Numbered from the stretch's first letter, positions 30,509 through 41,782 are shown. The stretch is 64,000 nt of DNA from Nitrospira sp. Ga0074138 (GCA_001464735.1 LNDU01000032.1:1-64000), one strand, 5' to 3'. The notes: generated by a model not told the origin, from the letters alone. Translations and numbers: made by a program.

Positions 30509-30982
30509 ATGCTGCAGATCCTGGTCCTTCACGGTCCCAATCTGAATCTGTTGGGTAATCGGGAGGCATCCATTTATGGGACCACGACGCTTGATATGAT
30601 CGATGCGTCACTCAAAAAGCTGGGTGGTGAACTTGGAGCTCAACTGGTTATTCGCCAGTCAAATCTTGAGGGGGAGTTGGTGAGCTGGATTCAGGAAGCA
30701 CAACACGGGTATCACGGCATTATCATCAATCCAGCGGCCTACACGCACACCAGCATCGCGATACGCGACGCCCTAGCCGCCGTTGAGTTGCCCACCATTG
30801 AGGTCCATCTGTCAAACATCTATCGGCGTGAAGAATTCAGGCAGCATTCATATGTATCGGGGGTCGCATTGGCACAGATCGCCGGGTTTGGTGCCATGGG
30901 GTATCTCTTGGCCTTGCGAGGACTGTGGGAGCACCTATCTGCTACCGGATCCAAGGGTTCTTCGGTGGCGGTACTTCAATAA
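30509..30982 (+). CDS. aroQ: 3-dehydroquinate dehydratase type II
   Basis: [21 protein letters not shown]...[18 protein letters not shown]...[31 protein letters not shown]. Confidence 0.96.
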   Translation: MLQILVLHGPNLNLLGNREASIYGTTTLDMIDASLKKLGGELGAQLVIRQSNLEGELVSWIQEAQHGYHGIIINPAAYTHTSIAIRDALAAVELPTIEVHLSNIYRREEFRQHSYVSGVALAQIAGFGAMGYLLALRGLWEHLSATGSKGSSVAVLQ

Positions 30983-31053
30983 GAGGGCCGAAGACAGAAG
31001 CGCATTGAGAATAGCACCGGGCTGGTTGTGTTCTTCATAGAAGGGAGTTGCGA

Positions 31054-31614
31054 GTGATTTCTACGGTGGATTTTCGTAGCGGGGTACGCTTGATGGTCGA
31101 AGGCGAGCCCTTTCATATCGTCGAATTTCAACACGTCAAGCCTGGCAAAGGCGGTGCCTTCGTAAGGACGAAGTTGAAAAGCTATCTCTCCGGAAATGTG
31201 TTGGACCGAACGTTTCGCTCAGGAGAACGGTTTGAAGAGCCCGATTTGGAAGAGCGTGACATGCAGTTCCTCTATGCGACCGGAGATTCCTATACGCTGA
31301 TGGATACTGAGACGTATGAGCAATTGACGTTTGAGAAGAGTCAGTTGGGAGAGAACGCCGATTTATTGAAAGAAAATATGGTCGCCAAGATCCTCGTCTA
31401 CGAGCATCGCCCGATCGCCGTTGAGTTGCCAAACTTCATTGAGCTCAAGGTCGTGGATGCGGATCCTGGTGTGCGGGGAGACACGGCATCTGGAGGAACC
31501 AAGCCGGCGGTCGTGGAAACAGGGGCGACGATCAAAGTTCCGCTTTACTTGGAGGTCGGCACCGTCATCCGGATCGATACTCGCACCAGATCCTATGTGG
31601 AGCGTGTTCGGTGA
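31054..31614 (+). CDS. efp: Elongation factor P
   Basis: ISTVDFRSGVRLMVEGEPFHIVEFQHVKPGKGGAFVRTKLKSYLSGNVLDRTFRSGE; GTG 31054 (with AGGGAG upstream) preferred over TTG 31048. Confidence 0.95.
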   Translation: MISTVDFRSGVRLMVEGEPFHIVEFQHVKPGKGGAFVRTKLKSYLSGNVLDRTFRSGERFEEPDLEERDMQFLYATGDSYTLMDTETYEQLTFEKSQLGENADLLKENMVAKILVYEHRPIAVELPNFIELKVVDADPGVRGDTASGGTKPAVVETGATIKVPLYLEVGTVIRIDTRTRSYVERVR

Positions 31615-32174
31615 GCCGTCGTCGATCCACTCATTCAAAGACCAAGGCTCGTCGGGTTGTGTTGCCGCAGACTGCGGAGGAGACCGGTCATGAGGTCTCA
31701 CTCACAGGGGGGTCGACCAAGCAAATCCAAGAACTGATCGACCTGCTTCGTCGTAATAATTTGACCGAGCTTGAGTTTGAACGACAGGGCATCCGCATCC
31801 GCGTCCGCCACGATCTCGCAGCCAGACCTCTCACGACATCAGTGCAGGAGTTTGTCTCTGCTCCGCCTCAACAACCGATGCATTCCGCTTCAGCCACGAC
31901 ATCCGTATCAGACGCAAACACGGGTTTCCTGACCGTCACGTCCCCCATCGTCGGCACATTTTACCGATCGCCCTCACCCGATGCTGATCCATACGTTGAA
32001 GAGGGTGACGCTGTGAAAAAGGGCCAAGTGTTGTGTGTCGTCGAAGCGATGAAACTCATGAATGAAATTGAGTCGGAAGTGGATGGTCGCCTTGTCAAGA
32101 TCTTGGTAGATAACACAAAGTCAGTGGAATATGGTCAGGCACTGTTTCTGATCGATCCCAAAGCCGCTTCATAG
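31611..32174 (+). CDS. accB: Acetyl-CoA carboxylase biotin carboxyl carrier protein
   Basis: C-terminal biotinyl motif VVEAMKLMNEIESEVDGRLVKILVDNTKSVEYGQALFLI. Confidence 0.95.
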   Translation: MSRRRSTHSKTKARRVVLPQTAEETGHEVSLTGGSTKQIQELIDLLRRNNLTELEFERQGIRIRVRHDLAARPLTTSVQEFVSAPPQQPMHSASATTSVSDANTGFLTVTSPIVGTFYRSPSPDADPYVEEGDAVKKGQVLCVVEAMKLMNEIESEVDGRLVKILVDNTKSVEYGQALFLIDPKAAS

Positions 32175-32217
32175 GTCATTCTAAAGGCGGTCCTCGCCAC
32201 CGTATTGGAGCCGAGAC

Positions 32218-33558
32218 GTGTTTAAGAAAGTTCTGGTAGCCAATCGCGGAGAAATCGCGCTGCGAGTGATCCGCGCCTGTAAAGAGCTTGGCATCAAGAC
32301 CGTGGCGATTCATTCTGAAGCGGATGCGCTTGCCCTACACGTTCGAGCGGCCGACGAAAAGGTGTGTGTGGGGCCGGCTGAATCGTCATTGAGCTACCGA
32401 AATATTCCCAATGTCTTGAGTGCCGCAGAGATTACGGGTGCCGATGCGATCCATCCCGGGTATGGATTTCTGTCGGAGAATGCCCATTTTGCTGAAGTCT
32501 GCGAGTCAATCGGCATCAAGTTTATCGGGCCGAGCTCGGAAAATATTGCTATGATGGGGGATAAGGCGAAGGCGCGTGAAATCGTGGCGAGTCGAGGCCT
32601 TCCAGTCACACCCGGGAGCCCAGGTGAATTGCGCAGTGAGGAGGATGCGTTGCAGGCGGCGCAGAAGATCGGCTTTCCCGTCATTATTAAAGCGACGGCT
32701 GGAGGGGGAGGTCGAGGCATGCGTGTCGTCAACAAGGCCGAAGACCTGGGCCGAGCCTTTCAGGCCGCACAGGCTGAAGCGAAATCGACCTTCGGTAACG
32801 ACGGGGTCTACCTCGAACGGTACTTTCTAGAGCCGCGCCATATCGAAGTGCAGATCCTGGCCGATCAACATGGTCGGGTGGTGCATCTCGGAGAGCGGGA
32901 CTGCTCGATTCAGCGACGGCATCAAAAACTGGTCGAAGAAACACCATCCCCGGTAGTCGATCATAAACTTCGTCGGGAAATCGGTCGGGTGGCTGTGGAG
33001 GCGGTCAAGGCTGCCCATTACCGAAACGTGGGCACCGTCGAATTTTTGCTCGATAAAGACCGAAATTTTTATTTCATGGAAGTGAATACCCGCATCCAGG
33101 TCGAGCACCCCATCACTGAAATGGTCACTGGCATCGATTTGATTAAGGAACAGATTCGTTTGGCCGCAGGTCATCCTCTCTCCATTCGACAACAGGATGT
33201 CGTGTTGACTGGACATAGCTTGGAGTGTCGAATTAATGCCGAAGATCCAGAGAAGTTTACGCCATCTCCCGGGATGATTACCAAGTACAGTCCCCCTGGA
33301 GGGTTCGGAGTGCGAGTCGATTCCGCGATGGAGTCAGGCTCGGTGGTCGCCCCGTACTACGACTCGATGATTGCCAAGCTCATTACTCATGGTCGTGATC
33401 GACAGGAATCACTGGCTCGTATGAAACGTGCACTCGGCGAGTTTGTCATCGAGGGGATTAAGACGACCCTTCCACTTCACCGTCGGATCCTCGATGATCC
33501 AGACTTTCAGAAGGGCCATGTGTCGACGACGTTCCTGGACCGGTTCTTGGCTGGATAA
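32218..33558 (+). CDS. accC: Acetyl-CoA carboxylase biotin carboxylase
   Basis: [35 protein letters not shown]...[12 protein letters not shown]...[25 protein letters not shown]. Confidence 0.96.
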   Translation: MFKKVLVANRGEIALRVIRACKELGIKTVAIHSEADALALHVRAADEKVCVGPAESSLSYRNIPNVLSAAEITGADAIHPGYGFLSENAHFAEVCESIGIKFIGPSSENIAMMGDKAKAREIVASRGLPVTPGSPGELRSEEDALQAAQKIGFPVIIKATAGGGGRGMRVVNKAEDLGRAFQAAQAEAKSTFGNDGVYLERYFLEPRHIEVQILADQHGRVVHLGERDCSIQRRHQKLVEETPSPVVDHKLRREIGRVAVEAVKAAHYRNVGTVEFLLDKDRNFYFMEVNTRIQVEHPITEMVTGIDLIKEQIRLAAGHPLSIRQQDVVLTGHSLECRINAEDPEKFTPSPGMITKYSPPGGFGVRVDSAMESGSVVAPYYDSMIAKLITHGRDRQESLARMKRALGEFVIEGIKTTLPLHRRILDDPDFQKGHVSTTFLDRFLAG

Positions 33559-33762
33559 TCCTACGAATCTTTCCCTCCCCACGTACTGTCTTGACAGCGG
33601 TTCGCCACCAAGAGATCTCATTCCTTGGTGGGCCGTTGGGCTTGTGTTAAGCTAAATACCTGGGTTTGAAAGTGAGAGCCGCTACTCTGGTGGACCGAGA
33701 GGTGCATCGTTTGTTGTCTTCCTGTTAGGATAGAGACACCTCTGGGACTACATGTAGGATAT

Positions 33763-35016
33763 ATGCGACGTATTGCCTTCATTGTCGGTGTTGTAGCCAT
33801 CGGACTTGCCATCGGTGGCTATGTGTTTTTTAACGGGGAGCGGAAGGCCCCTGTTCGATACCGAACAGCGGCGATTGAGTTAGGTCAGGTTATTTCTTCC
33901 GTCAGCGCCACGGGGACGATCAATCCAGTTGTGTCGGTTCAGGTAGGCACCCAAGTATCTGGGATGATCAAGAGCCTCCACGCGGATTTCAACTCGCGGG
34001 TGAAGGCCGGGGACACGGTTGCGGTCATTGATCCAGAACCCTTCAAGGCTCGCCGAGAACAGGCTGCCAGCAATCTGGAGATGGCGCGGTCTAACGTTGC
34101 ACGATCTAAAGCCGACCTGGCGCAGCGAAAACGCGAACTGGATCGCGTGGAGTCCTTGTTGCCTCAGCAGTTTGTCTCACAAAACGACGTCGATGTTGCA
34201 CTCACAAATTTCCAAAGCTCGGAAGCACAGTTAAAGGTTGCTGAGGCGCAGGTCAAGCAAGCGGAGGCAGCGTTGAATTCGGCTGAGCTGGAATTGAAAT
34301 ATACCGTCATTCGGTCGCCCGTTGATGGCATCGTTGTGGCGCGTAACGTAGAGGTTGGCCAGACGGTTGCGTCCAGCTTCGCCACGCCTAATCTGTTTCT
34401 GATCGCCCTCGATTTAACCAAAATGCAGGTCGATACCAATGTGAGCGAGTCGGACATTGGAGGGATGGCTGAAGGGAAGGAAGCCGTCTTCACAGTAGAC
34501 GCCTACCCTGGTGTGACCTTTACTGGCACCATCAGGCAGGTGCGACTCGCACCCATCAACGTTCAGAACGTCGTCACCTACAATGTGGTGGTCGGTGTGG
34601 ATAATAAGGACCTACGGCTCAAACCCGGCATGACGGCCAATGTGTCGATCATCGTGGCACAGAAAGACCAGGTCCTGAAGGTTCCTAATGCGGCTCTCAG
34701 ATTTTCGCCTCCGAAGGGTGAAGGGAGTCGTCGGGAGGCCGATGGGCACGTACCAAGCAGGCATGGAGGAAGTCTGACCAAACTAGATACTGGTACGTTG
34801 CCGTCGAAAGCTATTTGGAGGCTGAGCGAGAGCGGTGACCTCGCTTCTCTGACGGTCCAAACTGGTATTTCGGATGGCCTCACCACTGAATTACTCTCCG
34901 GCGGTCTCAGTGAAGGGGATCTCGTTGTTGTTGGTATTGAACAGCCGTTCGGCGAACGAAAAGGGAGTGACTTGCCGCCGGGGTTTGGGAACCAGCAACG
35001 CCCTCGCTCTCGATGA
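33763..35016 (+). CDS. macA: MacA-like periplasmic adaptor subunit
   Basis: HlyD/MFP fold with barrel-sandwich and coiled coil; followed by MacB-type ATPase and permease. Confidence 0.85.
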   Translation: MRRIAFIVGVVAIGLAIGGYVFFNGERKAPVRYRTAAIELGQVISSVSATGTINPVVSVQVGTQVSGMIKSLHADFNSRVKAGDTVAVIDPEPFKARREQAASNLEMARSNVARSKADLAQRKRELDRVESLLPQQFVSQNDVDVALTNFQSSEAQLKVAEAQVKQAEAALNSAELELKYTVIRSPVDGIVVARNVEVGQTVASSFATPNLFLIALDLTKMQVDTNVSESDIGGMAEGKEAVFTVDAYPGVTFTGTIRQVRLAPINVQNVVTYNVVVGVDNKDLRLKPGMTANVSIIVAQKDQVLKVPNAALRFSPPKGEGSRREADGHVPSRHGGSLTKLDTGTLPSKAIWRLSESGDLASLTVQTGISDGLTTELLSGGLSEGDLVVVGIEQPFGERKGSDLPPGFGNQQRPRSR

Positions 35017-35135
35017 GGCCGCTGACATCCCTCGATCGCGATGTTGAACGTTGCTCGTCGGCGGATAAGGCATATGTCACCCCAGCATTCCATTTTCATG
35101 ATTTGCGCCGGCGGCGCATAGGATGAGCTAGGTCT

Positions 35136-35846
35136 GTGAATCCACTGATCGTCGGCGAAGATATTTGGAAGGTCTATCGAGTAGGTGATGTTGAGGTGCA
35201 GGCTCTGCGTGGGGTGAGTGTCACCATCGAACGGGGTGAGTTCGTCGCGATCATGGGGTCGAGCGGATCCGGGAAGTCCACGTTAATGAATATTCTCGGT
35301 TGTCTGGATCAACCGACCAAGGGAGGGTACCGGTTGAACGGCGTCGAGGTCGGACAATTGCGGCCCGACCAGTTGGCGGAGATCCGGAATCAGCAAATCG
35401 GCTTTGTGTTCCAGAGCTTCAACCTCATTCCCCGCACCAGTGCCCTGGAAAACGCTCAGTTACCACTGTTCTACAGAGGACTGCCTCTGAAAGAACAGCG
35501 TACACTTGCCTCCGCTGCGCTCCAACGCGTCGGGTTGAAGGGGCGCGAGCATCATTCCCCCACGCAACTTTCAGGTGGCCAACAACAACGGGTGGCGATC
35601 GCTCGGGCGCTGGTGACCGCGCCCTCTTTGTTGCTGGCCGACGAGCCAACCGGAAATCTTGATACGGAGTCCAGTCAGGACATCATGGGGATTCTTGAAG
35701 GATTGAATCGTGACGGTATGACGGTGATCCTGGTCACGCACGAAGTCGACATCGCCGCCTATGCGTCGCGTGAAATTGTCGTCAAGGATGGTCAGATCCT
35801 CAGCGATCGAGCAACCAAGGGGCGGTCGCATGCAGTGGGTGCGTAA
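35136..35846 (+). CDS. MacB-type ABC transporter ATP-binding protein
   Basis: [26 protein letters not shown]...[33 protein letters not shown]. Confidence 0.95.
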   Translation: MNPLIVGEDIWKVYRVGDVEVQALRGVSVTIERGEFVAIMGSSGSGKSTLMNILGCLDQPTKGGYRLNGVEVGQLRPDQLAEIRNQQIGFVFQSFNLIPRTSALENAQLPLFYRGLPLKEQRTLASAALQRVGLKGREHHSPTQLSGGQQQRVAIARALVTAPSLLLADEPTGNLDTESSQDIMGILEGLNRDGMTVILVTHEVDIAAYASREIVVKDGQILSDRATKGRSHAVGA

Positions 35847-37082
35847 ATGCTAGCGTTTGTGTGGCTAACCGTCATAACGGCGTTGAGAGTGCTCGGGCGA
35901 AACAGACTGCGCGCGGGTTTGACCATGCTTGGGATTATTATCGGAGTCGGAGCGGTCATTGCTATGGTCAGCATTGGAGAAGGGGCGAAACAGGCGGTGC
36001 AGAAGCAGATCGCCACGATGGGGACCAACGTCATTATGATCTGGCCCAGTTACATGACCATCGGCGGCGTGCGGGGTGCACAAGGCGGTGCCGTCACACT
36101 GACGGTTGCCGATGCACTGGAACTGAAGAAAAGGATTCCCCTTCTGTCTGAAACGGGGTGGCTTATACGAAGCACCATGCAAATTGTGAATGGGAGCCGC
36201 AACTGGAATGGTCCGGTTCACGGAGTATCACCCAGCTATGTCACGATCCGAGACTGGTCCTTCAGCAGCGGAGGATCCTTTACTCAAACAGATATGGAGA
36301 GTGCGGCCCGGGTCGCGCTCCTTGGACAAACCGTGGTCGAAAACATTTTTGAACCAGGTGAAGAACCAGTTGGCGCGATCATTCGGATTAAAAATGTCCC
36401 GTTCCGGGTCATCGGTGTCTTATCCCCGAAAGGCCAGTCTGTGCAGGGATCCGATCAGGACGATGTGGTCTTTATTCCCTTCACGACTGCCGAGCGAAAA
36501 GTCTTTGGAACATTGTTCCTTGGATCGGTCGGCGGAGTATTTGTTTCGACGGAACGAACCGAGGATCTGGCGGATGCCGCAGAACAGATCCGTCAGGTGA
36601 TGAGGGCTCGACATCGCTTACAGGGTGAGCAGCCGGATGATTTCACCATTCGTACGCAGGTCGAAATCGGAAAGGTGCAGGAAGGGACGAGCGAAACCTT
36701 GACGGTCATGTTGATGATTATCGCGTCGGTCTCATTACTTGTCGGCGGTATTGGGATTATGAACATTCTGCTTGTCTCCGTCACTGAGCGGACAAGAGAA
36801 ATTGGAATTCGGATGGCGGTCGGAGCCAAACGTTTCCACATTCTCATACAGTTTTTGATCGAGGCTCTGACGCTCAGTGTGGTCGGTGGCTGTATCGGCA
36901 TCCTGTTCGGAGTGCTTGCGGCGCGCTTGACGACAGTGATTGCCGGTTGGCCAACCATTATTTCAAGTGATACCGTCGCCGTTGCGTTTGTGTTTTCGGT
37001 TGTGGTGGGCCTATTCTTTGGCTTATATCCTGCCAATAAGGCTGCTCGGCTCAATCCCATCGAAGCGTTGCGCTACGAATAG
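35847..37082 (+). CDS. MacB-type ABC transporter permease (MacB_PCD + FtsX)
   Basis: LRVLGRNRLRAGLTMLGIIIGVGAVIAMVSIGEGAKQAV...GGIGIMNILLVSVTERTREIGIRMAVGAK. Confidence 0.93.
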   Translation: MLAFVWLTVITALRVLGRNRLRAGLTMLGIIIGVGAVIAMVSIGEGAKQAVQKQIATMGTNVIMIWPSYMTIGGVRGAQGGAVTLTVADALELKKRIPLLSETGWLIRSTMQIVNGSRNWNGPVHGVSPSYVTIRDWSFSSGGSFTQTDMESAARVALLGQTVVENIFEPGEEPVGAIIRIKNVPFRVIGVLSPKGQSVQGSDQDDVVFIPFTTAERKVFGTLFLGSVGGVFVSTERTEDLADAAEQIRQVMRARHRLQGEQPDDFTIRTQVEIGKVQEGTSETLTVMLMIIASVSLLVGGIGIMNILLVSVTERTREIGIRMAVGAKRFHILIQFLIEALTLSVVGGCIGILFGVLAARLTTVIAGWPTIISSDTVAVAFVFSVVVGLFFGLYPANKAARLNPIEALRYE

Positions 37083-37107
37083 GCGAATCACTCACCGGTG
37101 TCCCTTC

Positions 37108-38307
37108 CTACGCATTCATTTCTATTATTGTTTCAATGGCCCGGACCTGGGGATTGCCGGCCTGGTGCGCGAGATCGATGACAAACGGCGTTGGGTATTC
37201 AGTGCCCCCTGGCTGGTGGGTGATGGTGATGATCGGTTGGTGCAGTTTTTCTTGATGGAGTTTCGTGACTACTGCCAACTCTTGCGTATTCAGTCGCACA
37301 TGAGTATGGATGGGGTAGATACCGATTCGTGCGATGAATGACGATACAATTCGTTGATCAAGCTTGCCTTCCCGAGCCTCCTGATACAGGCGCTGAAATG
37401 TGTGGTGAGGAGTCAGTGGGGCAGTCCCGCCGAACCCAGTGATTAATTCATCGTATCGATCCACGACCATCAGAATGCGTGTGGGGTCGGAGGTAAAGTG
37501 TCCCCGTGACTCTTTGGGATAGCCGCTGTCATCAAGATAGGCATGATGATTCGCGATGAGATGAAGCGTGGCGGCTTCAATTCCCCTTTTCCCCTCCAAC
37601 ATCAGAACGGCACGGCGGGAATGGGTCTCGAATTCCTGTCGGTTGGCCTTGGAAAGGTCCGACGAGACATGAGTATGGCGGACAATGGCAGGTCGGATCT
37701 GTAAGAGACCGATGTCATGTAAGAGAGCGGCGGTCGCAAGCTCGTGCAGTTCCAGAGGGTTGAATTGGAAGGCCTGCCCGACCACGAGTGACAGCGTACA
37801 GGCGGCCAGTGCATGCTGGCTGAGCGTAGAGTCGTCGGCTCGGTTTTGACTCAAGGCCATGAAAATTGCAGAGTCGGTGAGCGTTCTCATGGCGATCGTG
37901 ATTTCTTGGACCGCTTCGGCTGCCTGCTCAGGGTTGACCGTCCCTGTCTTTGTAATGGTTGTAAAAACGGATTGTACGGCTTGATCCATCTGTTGCTTGG
38001 CCAGCTTTGCCTGAGCATATTCTTCGTTCAGTTGGGCCAATGGCTTGGAGTGCTTCATGCTCAAAGTCGTTGCTGCCGTGGGTGTAGCCTGCATGATATC
38101 CGTTGCGTGATGGGGCGGAGGAGTGATTCCACGATCGAGGTCAATGTCGACCATCTTCACTCCTGCACGCACTAATTTATCAATCTGGGAAGACTGTTCA
38201 ATCAGGAATGAATGGCGGAGTAACGGGGAGCGGAACCACGACAGGTCCAGGCGGGCGACGTACATTCCAATCTGAAGTTCACTGACGGAGATGCGTGTTG
38301 TCGCCAT
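37108..38307 (-). CDS. HD-GYP domain protein (putative c-di-GMP phosphodiesterase)
   Basis: DUF3391-like N-terminus; ATAALLHDIGLLQI, HSRRAVLMLEGKRGIEAATLHLIANHHAYLDDSGYP; GYP divergent (here SGYP). Confidence 0.8.
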   Translation of the reverse strand: MATTRISVSELQIGMYVARLDLSWFRSPLLRHSFLIEQSSQIDKLVRAGVKMVDIDLDRGITPPPHHATDIMQATPTAATTLSMKHSKPLAQLNEEYAQAKLAKQQMDQAVQSVFTTITKTGTVNPEQAAEAVQEITIAMRTLTDSAIFMALSQNRADDSTLSQHALAACTLSLVVGQAFQFNPLELHELATAALLHDIGLLQIRPAIVRHTHVSSDLSKANRQEFETHSRRAVLMLEGKRGIEAATLHLIANHHAYLDDSGYPKESRGHFTSDPTRILMVVDRYDELITGFGGTAPLTPHHTFQRLYQEAREGKLDQRIVSSFIARIGIYPIHTHVRLNTQELAVVTKLHQEKLHQPIITITHQPGGTEYPTPFVIDLAHQAGNPQVRAIETIIEMNA

Positions 38308-38409
38308 CAGAAGGTCCGTCTATTGGTAAGCAGGGCTGTAGACATAGCTCTCTCAGGTATCGGCATGAACCAGAAATAACTGTAGCCGAGCGAGTGCTGG
38401 AGTGAGTGG

Positions 38410-39006
38410 TCAGCCTAAGTGACAAGGAGGGGAAATGAACGAGAGACAGACTTCGATGCGAGGGTTGGCTTTGTCAACATGCTTATACAGATGAGTTTCG
38501 ATGATGCGATTATCGTTTAAGCCAAGCCCTTCGCAGACCGCATCTTGGGCGATCTTCAGACCGCCATCAAGGTCGCGCCGTAAGGCGGATGCGAAAAAGA
38601 ATCGGATAGAGAGCGCGAGCGGCCCAGATCGAAGTCGATTGTGCAAAGAGAATCTAGCGGGGGACTGGGCTAATGCCAGACATACGTGCTGGCCGACGTA
38701 TGTCTTGTACGTCCGTCCGGCGGAGGATAGCAAACGACGTCCATTTACCGTTGCATATTGATGGTTGATGCTGGGAGGGACGGGCAATGTGACTTTGAAC
38801 GTGTCCGATGTGACGTCTGGGTGATGTGATGGTGTCCGAAGTGCAGTCTCTGGGTTCGATGGATCAGATTTCTGTGACAGAGTCGTACTGTTGATCCGCA
38901 GTAACTTTTTTGGGATGGATGGGTGTGTGGGATTACCACGGCTGGATATTGGGGGAAGGCGAAATCTTGATGAACGGAAGTTGTATCGAGGTCGGTCGGA
39001 TGGCAT
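38410..39006 (-). CDS. RusA-family crossover junction endodeoxyribonuclease
   Basis: RRDLDGGLKIAQDAVCEGLGLNDNRIIETHLYKHVDKANPRIEVCL matches the RusA Asp-containing core. Confidence 0.8.
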   Translation of the reverse strand: MPSDRPRYNFRSSRFRLPPISSRGNPTHPSIPKKLLRINSTTLSQKSDPSNPETALRTPSHHPDVTSDTFKVTLPVPPSINHQYATVNGRRLLSSAGRTYKTYVGQHVCLALAQSPARFSLHNRLRSGPLALSIRFFFASALRRDLDGGLKIAQDAVCEGLGLNDNRIIETHLYKHVDKANPRIEVCLSFISPPCHLG

Positions 39007-39015
39007 GGAGCCGAG

Positions 39016-39456
39016 CTAGAGGAGATTCACGATCTTTGCCATATTCTGTTCAAAGCGATCTTCCGTACGGGCAAGATACCGACGCCATTCGCTTGGGTTC
39101 CAAATTTCCATGCGGTGATACAGGCCGACGAGTATGATTTCTTGATCCTCATCGACAGGAACCAGTTTTCTTAAGCGACCAGGAATCAGAATCCGCCCGG
39201 TTTTATCGATATCCGATGAGCCTGCCTCGGACACGACAAAGTGCATAAACAGGCGACTCTGGTCTTCGTCCAGAGACGTCCGGGTCCGTTCAAGGACCTT
39301 CTCCCACTCTCTCGTGGAATAGATCAGCAAGGACTGTTCCGGACCCTTCAGGAACATGACGGTCTGACCATCAGCTTCGATCTGTTCACGGATCGGTGAG
39401 GGGACGATGAAACGCCCTTTCTCATCAACCTTGCAAAGGTATTCACCAGCAAACAT
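39016..39456 (-). CDS. mraZ: Division/cell wall cluster transcriptional regulator MraZ
   Basis: MFAGEYLCKVDEKGRFIVPSPIREQI; second repeat DIDKTGRILIPGRLRKLVPVDEDQEIILVGLYHRMEIWN. Confidence 0.9.
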   Translation of the reverse strand: MFAGEYLCKVDEKGRFIVPSPIREQIEADGQTVMFLKGPEQSLLIYSTREWEKVLERTRTSLDEDQSRLFMHFVVSEAGSSDIDKTGRILIPGRLRKLVPVDEDQEIILVGLYHRMEIWNPSEWRRYLARTEDRFEQNMAKIVNLL

Positions 39457-39471
39457 TGTGATGTCCTGTAT

Positions 39472-39669
39472 TTAGGAATTCACGGCAGTTCTGGTTCGGT
39501 CGCGGATCCATTGCTCTAGATCCGAACGGACAAACCGCCATTCCTTGCCCAGCTTGAAGGCGGGAATCTGTCGACTCTGAAGATAGCGATAGAGGGTGCG
39601 TTGAGTAATCTTGAGATACTGGCATGTTTCCAGCGTGGTCATCAGTTCGCTCTTCGGAGCCCTGCTCAT
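39472..39669 (-). CDS. Small excisionase-family HTH DNA-binding protein
   Basis: MTTLETCQYLKITQRTLYRYLQSRQIPAFKLGKEWRFVRSDLEQWIRDR; start moved to internal Met. Confidence 0.8.
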   Translation of the reverse strand: MSRAPKSELMTTLETCQYLKITQRTLYRYLQSRQIPAFKLGKEWRFVRSDLEQWIRDRTRTAVNS

Positions 39670-39775
39670 CACTCCACCTGTGGTCAGATCGAAAAATCCG
39701 CATTCTGCCTCCAGCACTCTCGTTATTCTAGAGGCGACCCTGAGAATGTCAAGCGAAAATATATGACAGTGCATG

Positions 39776-40117
39776 TCAAAGGCCGTCAGTGCCCTCTGGC
39801 ACTCCCGCACCGTCATCGGATTGGTCCATCATCGCTTCGATATCGTCGACGTCCTCGCCCATTTCCTGTCCCATTTTCTTCATCAAACGGGCGACGCTCC
39901 GAGGATCATTCTCATCAATTCCTCCGAGGTTCGCTGGATCTGCCAGCGATTCGAGTCGAGCTTCCTCGGACTTGGGAGCGGCAAATCGAGACAGAAGACG
40001 CTCCATCCGCGAGCTGCCGCAATGCCGGCAGGTGGCCACGCTGGGATTGCGTGGATTCAGTACCAAGACCGAGGATTTCCTGCCACATGCCTGACAAGAG
40101 TACTCATAAATCGGCAT
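39776..40117 (-). CDS. FmdB family zinc ribbon protein
   Basis: MPIYEYSCQACGRKSSVLVLNPRNPSVATCRHCGS. Confidence 0.85.
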   Translation of the reverse strand: MPIYEYSCQACGRKSSVLVLNPRNPSVATCRHCGSSRMERLLSRFAAPKSEEARLESLADPANLGGIDENDPRSVARLMKKMGQEMGEDVDDIEAMMDQSDDGAGVPEGTDGL

Positions 40118-40120
40118 CGA

Positions 40121-40936
40121 TCAACCTCCCAGGAGCTCCAGCGACGGTGGGCGCTGAGCGATGATGCGGTCGGGAATCATAGTGGGATCCATCGTGCGCC
40201 CTAACGTTATCACAAACACGTCGCCAGACCCGGCCTTACGGAGTGTTTTGGCGCACTCATTCACCGTCGTGCCGGTCGTGAAGACGTCGTCGATCAGAAG
40301 AATGCGTTTCTTCACAATGGCATTGGGGTGTCGGACGGCAAATGCACGACGAAGGTTTTTTAGACGGCTTTTGCGGGATAGTGTGGTCTGGGCTGGAGTA
40401 GAGATGGCTCGGATCAAATTTGTGTAAGCGACGGGAAGATCGAGGGTCCGTCCGATGTCATCGGCAAGAAGCAGGGACTGATTGAATTCTCGTTGACGGA
40501 GTCTCTCAATGTGCAGAGGCACTGGCATGATTACATCAATGGAATCGAGTGGAGGGAGTCGGGCAATCATGAGGGCGGCCAGTGGAGCCGCCAGGGAAAC
40601 TTTGCCCTGATACTTGAAGAGGCGGATCGCATGTTGGAGTGGAGGCGTGTACGGGTACAGAGTCCAGGCTTTCGTATACGAAGGCGGACGTTCAGCGCAG
40701 GGTTGGCAAACATGGTTTGGGCTGTAGGTCGTGGCAATAGAAGAAGGGAAGGGGTGGTCACAGCGGGTGCATCGAGAGTCAGGCATGAGGGAAATCTTAC
40801 TCCAGCATTGAGAACAAAAATGGGGGATCGGATCATCTGCCAGAAGCGAACTGCAGTGTGAACAATGAACGGGAAGAAAGAACCTGAGCGCGCGGCGCAG
40901 GAGACCTGAGGCCGATTCTGTGACAGGATTGGCCAT
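40121..40936 (-). CDS. ComF family phosphoribosyltransferase
   Basis: CxxC zinc site HCSHCSSLL...FCSQCWSKI; PRPP-binding ILLIDDVFTTGTTVNECAKTLRKAGS. Confidence 0.9.
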   Translation of the reverse strand: MANPVTESASGLLRRALRFFLPVHCSHCSSLLADDPIPHFCSQCWSKISLMPDSRCTRCDHPFPSSIATTYSPNHVCQPCAERPPSYTKAWTLYPYTPPLQHAIRLFKYQGKVSLAAPLAALMIARLPPLDSIDVIMPVPLHIERLRQREFNQSLLLADDIGRTLDLPVAYTNLIRAISTPAQTTLSRKSRLKNLRRAFAVRHPNAIVKKRILLIDDVFTTGTTVNECAKTLRKAGSGDVFVITLGRTMDPTMIPDRIIAQRPPSLELLGG

Positions 40937-41083
40937 GGATAGCCTTTCATCTCTGTGTGTCTCACCTCTCTTTATGGCGGCGAGCCTGCCGGTGTCAAGG
41001 TTGTCGGCCTCCGATTTATTGTGCTATACGAATACGAATGACCGTACACCGGTCGACCAGTCATTGGAGAGAGCGGACCACAG

Positions 41084-41782
41084 ATGGTGACATTGAGACA
41101 ACTCTCCAAGACCCATTCGCGTGGAGAAGCCATGGTCACGGCTTTGCGCGATGTCAATTTAGAGATTCAACCTGGTGAATTCTGTGCGTTCGTAGGCCCA
41201 AGTGGCTGCGGGAAAAGTACTCTGCTGAACCTCGTCGCGGGTTTGGACCTGCCCACTTCTGGAGAGATCGTGCTCGATGGGCGATCCACCCACAACCTGA
41301 CCAGCTACGAATGGACGAAGATCAGGCGTGAAACGATCGGGATTGTTTTTCAAGCCTTCCACTTGGTGCATGGTTTGACGGCTGAAGAGAACATTGCACT
41401 GCCTCTGATGTTGCGCGGAGAGAACGGGCGGGAGATAACAAAACGGGTCGGGGATATGTTGGAGAGCGTGGGCATGAGTCACCGGCGCCGACATCGACCA
41501 GCCGAATTGTCCGGTGGAGAGCAACAACGAATTGCGATCGCGCGCGCGTTAGCACATGGGCCTCGTCTCCTCTTGGCCGACGAGCCGACGGGCAATATCG
41601 ACTCTCAGCAAGGAGCTGGGATTATGGCGCTTATTCGTGAGCTCGCGATGGTTGAAGGGCAGACGGTCCTGCTGGTGACTCACAGCCTACAGGCCGCGCA
41701 AGCCGCCGACTATGTGTGGACCATGCGAGATGGACAGCTGATTGCGCGCACCGAACGTATGACCGAACTGGCAACTTCGTGA
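41084..41782 (+). CDS. LolD-like ABC transporter ATP-binding protein
   Basis: [30 protein letters not shown]...[33 protein letters not shown]. Confidence 0.93.
   Translation: MVTLRQLSKTHSRGEAMVTALRDVNLEIQPGEFCAFVGPSGCGKSTLLNLVAGLDLPTSGEIVLDGRSTHNLTSYEWTKIRRETIGIVFQAFHLVHGLTAEENIALPLMLRGENGREITKRVGDMLESVGMSHRRRHRPAELSGGEQQRIAIARALAHGPRLLLADEPTGNIDSQQGAGIMALIRELAMVEGQTVLLVTHSLQAAQAADYVWTMRDGQLIARTERMTELATS

Noticed and set aside
33560-33760. Gap before macA considered for a small RNA
   Set aside because: No strong hairpin or conserved motif seen; cannot be supported from sequence alone
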